NCBI GenBank assembly: GCA_005406025.1
Contig: BGZK01001020.1
Location: forward strand, 1 to 64,000
Length of the DNA: 64,000 bases
Direction of reading: 5' to 3'
DNA from: Eumeta japonica
Lineage: Eukaryota; Arthropoda; Insecta; Lepidoptera; Psychidae
The stretch's first letter is position 1, and each line of letters starts with the position of its first letter. The notes under the pieces are model-generated. The model was given only the letters and a program-made list of their open reading frames with translations, ran no database searches and was not told the DNA's origin. Positions 59,993 through 64,000 of the stretch are shown in pieces. Both the position numbers and the translations under genes were made by a program.

Positions 59993-61150
59993 TTGGTGCC
60001 GTTCATAGAAGAAGAGAACAGTATGGAAATACAAAACGAAGTACTACTGGCCGCTCCTGTTATAGCCGAGCCCGAACATATTAATAAATTCTCAAACGGT
60101 TCACCGCCAATATTCAACAAAAACAACTTCGCCAGATCCATCTCGGCGGTGCAGGTCCACAACGTGAAGGTGGTGGACAGGAAAATTGCGGCCTCCACTT
60201 CGGCGAAGAACCTGCCGACGGCGAACAACCTGACGAGCGCGCAGTCGTTCCTCGAGTCGGTGCCGGAGTCCAGGATGAAGACGTCGCTGGAGGGCTTCGG
60301 CAGGAAACTGACGATACCTAAAACGCCCAAGCGCAGCCCCTCCACTTCCAGTTTTCAGTACATGTCCACACCATTTCACGGCTCCACACTGTCCGCGTTC
60401 GAGAAACCCAGCGAGTTCGCGTCGCAATTCTCGATAAAGTCCGTGACCGAGAGCCTGGCGCCTCTAGCTTGCTGCTGTCGTCGCAAAAAGCGTCAGGACC
60501 CCGACGAGCCGAAGGAGAGAAGTAAATACTTCGATATCCAACTCCTCAAAGATCCAATATATCTGGTCATATTAATCTCCAACTGCACATGCGCCATCTC
60601 CTACACGAACTTCATATTCCTCGTGCCCTGGTATGCAGAGGAATGCGGTTTCGACAAATCCCTAGGCGCTTACCTGCTGTCAATAATTTCCGCCCTAGAC
60701 CTAGTGGGCAGGATTGGGGGATCCGCCCTGTCCGACGTGGTGTCGACGCCGAAACGTTACTTCTTCATCGCTGGGCTGCTGTTGTCCGGCATGAGTCTGG
60801 CCGCCATCCCTTTGGTCAGCACTTATCCGGCCATCAGCGCCTTCTGCTGCGTGTTCGGCATAGCGTCCGGCATCAACGTCGGCGTCACCGCCCTGGTCAT
60901 GACCGAGATGCTGGGCACCGAGCGGCTCATGTCCTCGTACGGCATCAGCCTGTTCGTCAACGGCATAGTGCAGCTGGTGGGGCCGCCCGTCTGCGGCTGG
61001 TTCTACGAGTACATCGGCTCCTACAAGCCGCTCCTCGTCGCTTTGGGGTTCATCCTGATGTTCGGCGCTGCACTTTGGTGCTTCGTGCCGTTCATACATA
61101 GATCTAGGAGGAAGGCGCAGAAGAGAAACGAGGAGATGAATAAAACGTAA
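59993..61150 (+). CDS. MCT terminal exon 7b (duplicate of 7a, alternative second half, stop)
   Basis: The acceptor is 'tttatatttcag|ttg'. It encodes 385 residues (286-670) ending at TAA 61148-61150. It has the same architecture as 7a: loop with 'FHGSTLSAFEKP', cysteine cluster ('LACCCRRKKR'), 'LLKDP' (Asp472), helix 7, 'SALDLVGRIGG' with D521/R525, 'MSSYGISLFVNG', and a longer, more basic tail ('HRSRRKAQKR'). It lacks the acidic run that opens 7a. In the 34-residue block around 'FHGSTLSAFEKP' 29 positions match 7a, while the rest of the loop is diverged. With no start codon context or upstream half nearby, it must be spliced from exon 6 or belong to an incomplete duplicate; the matching phase favours the former. 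Confidence 0.93.
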   Translation: MVPFIEEENSMEIQNEVLLAAPVIAEPEHINKFSNGSPPIFNKNNFARSISAVQVHNVKVVDRKIAASTSAKNLPTANNLTSAQSFLESVPESRMKTSLEGFGRKLTIPKTPKRSPSTSSFQYMSTPFHGSTLSAFEKPSEFASQFSIKSVTESLAPLACCCRRKKRQDPDEPKERSKYFDIQLLKDPIYLVILISNCTCAISYTNFIFLVPWYAEECGFDKSLGAYLLSIISALDLVGRIGGSALSDVVSTPKRYFFIAGLLLSGMSLAAIPLVSTYPAISAFCCVFGIASGINVGVTALVMTEMLGTERLMSSYGISLFVNGIVQLVGPPVCGWFYEYIGSYKPLLVALGFILMFGAALWCFVPFIHRSRRKAQKRNEEMNKT

Positions 61151-64000
61151 GAGCTTTCATCTCCTTCTCGCGAATCGGAGATCTGTAACATCCAATCTGG
61201 AGTGAGCTTTTATGGAATATTTTAACGGATAACCAGGGATCATTGCTCTAAATCATTATTATAGGTAGAAAGATAAATTACTCGTCCCTAAATAGTTGCG
61301 TTCGCTATAGTATTCTGAGTCCTGAGCGCTCAATTGAGGTTTCACTGTTGGAATCCAATTTTAAGCATGCAGAATACCACTGTAAAATGTAAGTGTGATT
61401 CGACCACATAAATAAAACTTTATTATTATAAAATTGCATTGTCAATGATTCGTATGTAGTCCAAAACGAAAACTGCCATTCAAAACAAAATTGAAAATTT
61501 AAGTTAATTATTTACTTTCCGTGTTAAGCTTATGTCAGTGTTTGGAACTTTTCGATTGTCAATTACCTAATAAAAGTACCGCTTTAGTATTTTGCAGTTA
61601 TAAATAATATACAATAGTATCCCTCTAATAAAACACTTTATTCCGCTGCAATAAAAAAAATTCTAAAACTTATACCGAATTTGAGATTTACAAGATCGAG
61701 AGAAATTTTGCTCATATGTTAACCAACTATTACTAAAAAAGTTTTCCGCACTTAATTTATTAAAAATAAGAAGGCGCACGCGATCATAGTGGTAGAAAAG
61801 ACATAAACAATTATATTTAAAGAAATATGAATATGAACAACTGCTAATTATCATGACTCGAAGACCGTATTAGGTACCTGTGAAATTCTTCACTAAATTT
61901 ACATGAAAGACATTTGGAAATTACATGAATGTCTATCTTTTGAATCCATTTTATACACCTAATTCTCTAATAGTTTTGTGTATATATATAGAAACATAAA
62001 CACGTAGACAAAGTGTCATTTCAAATATGTACAGTCGAGTGCCAAAAACCATTCGGAGTTAAAGTATCGAGATAGGCTCATTCCTAAAGCTTCACAATGA
62101 AGCGAAACATTTTTCTATATCGGAAATAGTTGTATTTCATCTCGACTCTGTGGTGCACGCACTGTCATGGATGACAAAGTTCGCAGGTCTCCGATGGCGC
62201 CACGTACGTTACTATATTTTTATGTATACTATGTATTCATCGAAAAAAAAAACAACCATATTTATAGCTTCCAAATAGGTATCTAACGGCGATTGCTTTA
62301 GACATATTTATGTAATTATAGAATTTATTATGAGAGTGTTGCATAAGAATTGATCACATTGTTGATACTTTACGAAAAATCCGTCAATTTAGTGGAATTT
62401 TACCATGAATAGTTTCAAAATGAATGAATGTTCGCGACGGTAGTTTCGTATAAAAACTTGCCTTATTAAAAATAATGTATAGCTATTCCATTTGATAGTA
62501 TTATTGATAGGCGATAGAACAAATAAAGTGTTTTTTTGAAATTAGTCGCGCTTTATTGTGTAGGTATTAGATTTTTCTTTTCTCTTTAATTTCATGATTA
62601 ATAATGATTTAGGATTTTGTCCGAACCAACCTAATTATTATATTGGTTAGATTTTTTTGTATAGATTAATTATTAAAAAGAGTAGATTGCCTCAAAGTTT
62701 TTGAGGAAATAGATACGTTAGCTAATTATGATGTATTTCTAAATTTTTGTGACGAATCCATGAACAAATAATTGTAAAAATCTTCATTATGTTGATTCCA
62801 TGAAATCTACAAATGATTTTTTTTGTGACATGTTTTAAGTTTCAACTGTGTTTTTGAAATTTATGTTGAAAAAGATATATCGTATTACTATAATTTTTTC
62901 CTATTTTTTTCTTTTACATAAATACAGTATTATGTCTTGTAGACAACTACATCATCTAGGCGTTCTTTTGCTTGTCTGGGATCATTTTAATTTTTTTCCT
63001 GTTATTTAACTTCAAGTTGTTTATTATAAATGCAAGTGTGTATACGTCTTTAAGAGAAGTGAAATCATCGAATTTATCTACTGTTTGCTTAAAATTTAAT
63101 TTTTTTTACATTGTCTTGAGATTTTTTTTCATGAAAAAAATTCAATAGTGAAGACTATCATGTGACTCAAATTCCATTTTTTTTATGAAAAAAAAAATAA
63201 TACAAAAATGCCACCGGATGTAGCTCCTAATACAGTGACCGTATATTTTTTGATTTATCGTAAATTATTTCTTGTATCATATTTATTGCGTTAATTCATA
63301 GAAAACTAATTACGCTACTATCCCCTACATAAGATCTAATCATAATATAATCCATTATGTACTTAATAATAAAGAATATTTTTATCTAGCAGTTGTTTAA
63401 TTCTCGATCCCTATATAAATCGCAACACTCCAATTTTGATTGATAAACTTTGGTATATAAATCAATAGTTTAATGCCCAAAAATTGCATTATAGATATTT
63501 ATGAAGTGAAATTTCATAAGTGGTAATTCGATAATCGATAAATGGACGAGAATCAAGTGTGAAATTTCAGTGACTGGTCACATTTTGACACTTTTCGTTA
63601 CATGAAAGAGAAGAAAGATGTTATGTCATAATGTGCGTTTCCATTCGTAGAATAATGAGAATAAGGCGCTGGGTAAAACAACTATGAGATATATTTTATT
63701 CGTTTTTAATGTACAATTCTATTTAAACATATTTTTATTTTTAAAATTTTTATTAATAAGTTTAGGAAATTTTTACTGTATCCATTTTGAAGCTTATAAA
63801 TAAAAATTACACTACGTTCTTAACATATGATACTTTAGTTGTTTGAAAAGAAATCCTTTTATTGCCACGCAATATAGCATTGAACGGTTTAATTTTTTTT
63901 TTCAATTCTATAACAATGATCTTTTCTTTAAATTATGAATTTTAGTGCAATTGATCCTTTTCTAAAACCAGATAAAATCCCATATAAGAAATAGGATTTT
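61151..64000 (+). other. 3' UTR and AT-rich downstream flank
   Basis: No credible coding region on either strand. The sequence is AT-rich with T- and A-runs and several AATAAA. I see no recognisable repeat family and no next gene before the window ends. Confidence 0.6.
61411..61416 (+). terminator. Likely polyadenylation signal for isoform b
   Basis: AATAAA lies about 260 bp after the exon 7b stop, and a T-rich stretch follows. Further AATAAA copies occur near 61570, 61628 and 61650, so more than one cleavage site is possible. Confidence 0.5.

Larger units (their letters stand above)
16202..61150 (+). other. Gene: proton-linked monocarboxylate transporter (SLC16/MCT family), two alternative 3' exons
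   Basis: Seen: eight + strand exons with GT-AG borders and matching codon phases give 285 shared residues followed by either 382 or 385 residues, so 667 or 670 in total. Family landmarks are all present: 'DGQWGW' before helix 1 (residues 83-88), a Lys in helix 1 (K106, in 'GTIKSFG', comparable to the MCT1 helix-1 lysine), the helix-5 signature 'YFVRLRGLANG' (206-216), and an Asp-x3-Arg pair in helix 8 (D520/R524 or D521/R525). Known: MCTs carry lactate, pyruvate, ketone bodies or related monocarboxylates with protons across the plasma membrane; some family members carry other substrates. Inference: this is an orphan insect MCT whose substrate cannot be named from sequence. Introns are long (12.5 and 15.5 kb for the first two). 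The gene is typical of the family apart from the duplicated last exon. Confidence 0.93.

Noticed and set aside
59989..61101. Open frames of 108-170 residues overlapping exon 7b
   Set aside because: Shadow frames of the exon, with arginine/histidine-rich composition typical of shifted reading.
1..64000. CRISPR array, operon, phage or integrated virus
   Set aside because: Splice structure, introns and insect repeats show a nuclear insect locus; no regular spacer array, viral gene or LTR pair was seen.

Overview
This is a nuclear genome segment from an insect, most likely a moth or butterfly. The evidence is the dense load of dispersed repeats typical of Lepidoptera: tRNA-derived SINEs with a 'gcgcagtggtagtgaccc' head, 'ggcaaacgagc' repeats, foldback MITEs and decayed LINE and mariner copies. 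The DNA is AT-rich with GC-rich exons separated by long introns. There is no operon structure, and no rRNA, true tRNA or CRISPR was seen.

Only one protein-coding gene is convincing. It lies on the + strand from about 16.2 to 61.4 kb and encodes a 12-helix proton-linked monocarboxylate transporter (SLC16/MCT family). Six upstream exons (16202-16361, 28848-28964, 44512-44655, 45006-45132, 46507-46686, 47788-47914) have GT-AG borders and compatible phases. They total exactly 855 nt (285 codons), ending in phase 0 after helix 6. Two large exons, 55061-56209 and 59993-61150, each begin in phase 0, each encode the whole second half (cytoplasmic loop plus helices 7-12), and each carry their own stop. 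They read as tandemly duplicated alternative last exons, giving predicted proteins of 667 and 670 residues with a shared first half and interchangeable second halves. This is the most interesting feature of the window.

1-16200: apparently intergenic, a mosaic of repeats (foldback element at 2.9-3.4 kb, SINE at 5 kb, 150-bp palindrome at 6.5 kb, LINE pieces with a nested MITE at 7.1-7.7 kb, TA microsatellites, a TIR repeat at 15.3-15.8 kb). 16362-28847: intron 1, with a mariner relic (24.5-25.6 kb) and a SINE (26.7 kb). 28965-44511: intron 2, with a young-looking 2.2-kb transposon with about 455-bp inverted arms (29966-32148) and a foldback element abutting a LINE fragment (35.9-37.5 kb). 44656-55060: introns 3-6. 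56210-59992: 3' UTR of the first isoform and the intron before the second terminal exon. 61151-64000: 3' UTR and AT-rich flank.

I found no wholly new biological system. The candidates for follow-up are the exchangeable transporter half, the YY1/TISU-like motif cluster at its start codon, and the long-armed transposon whose internal reading frame I do not recognise.
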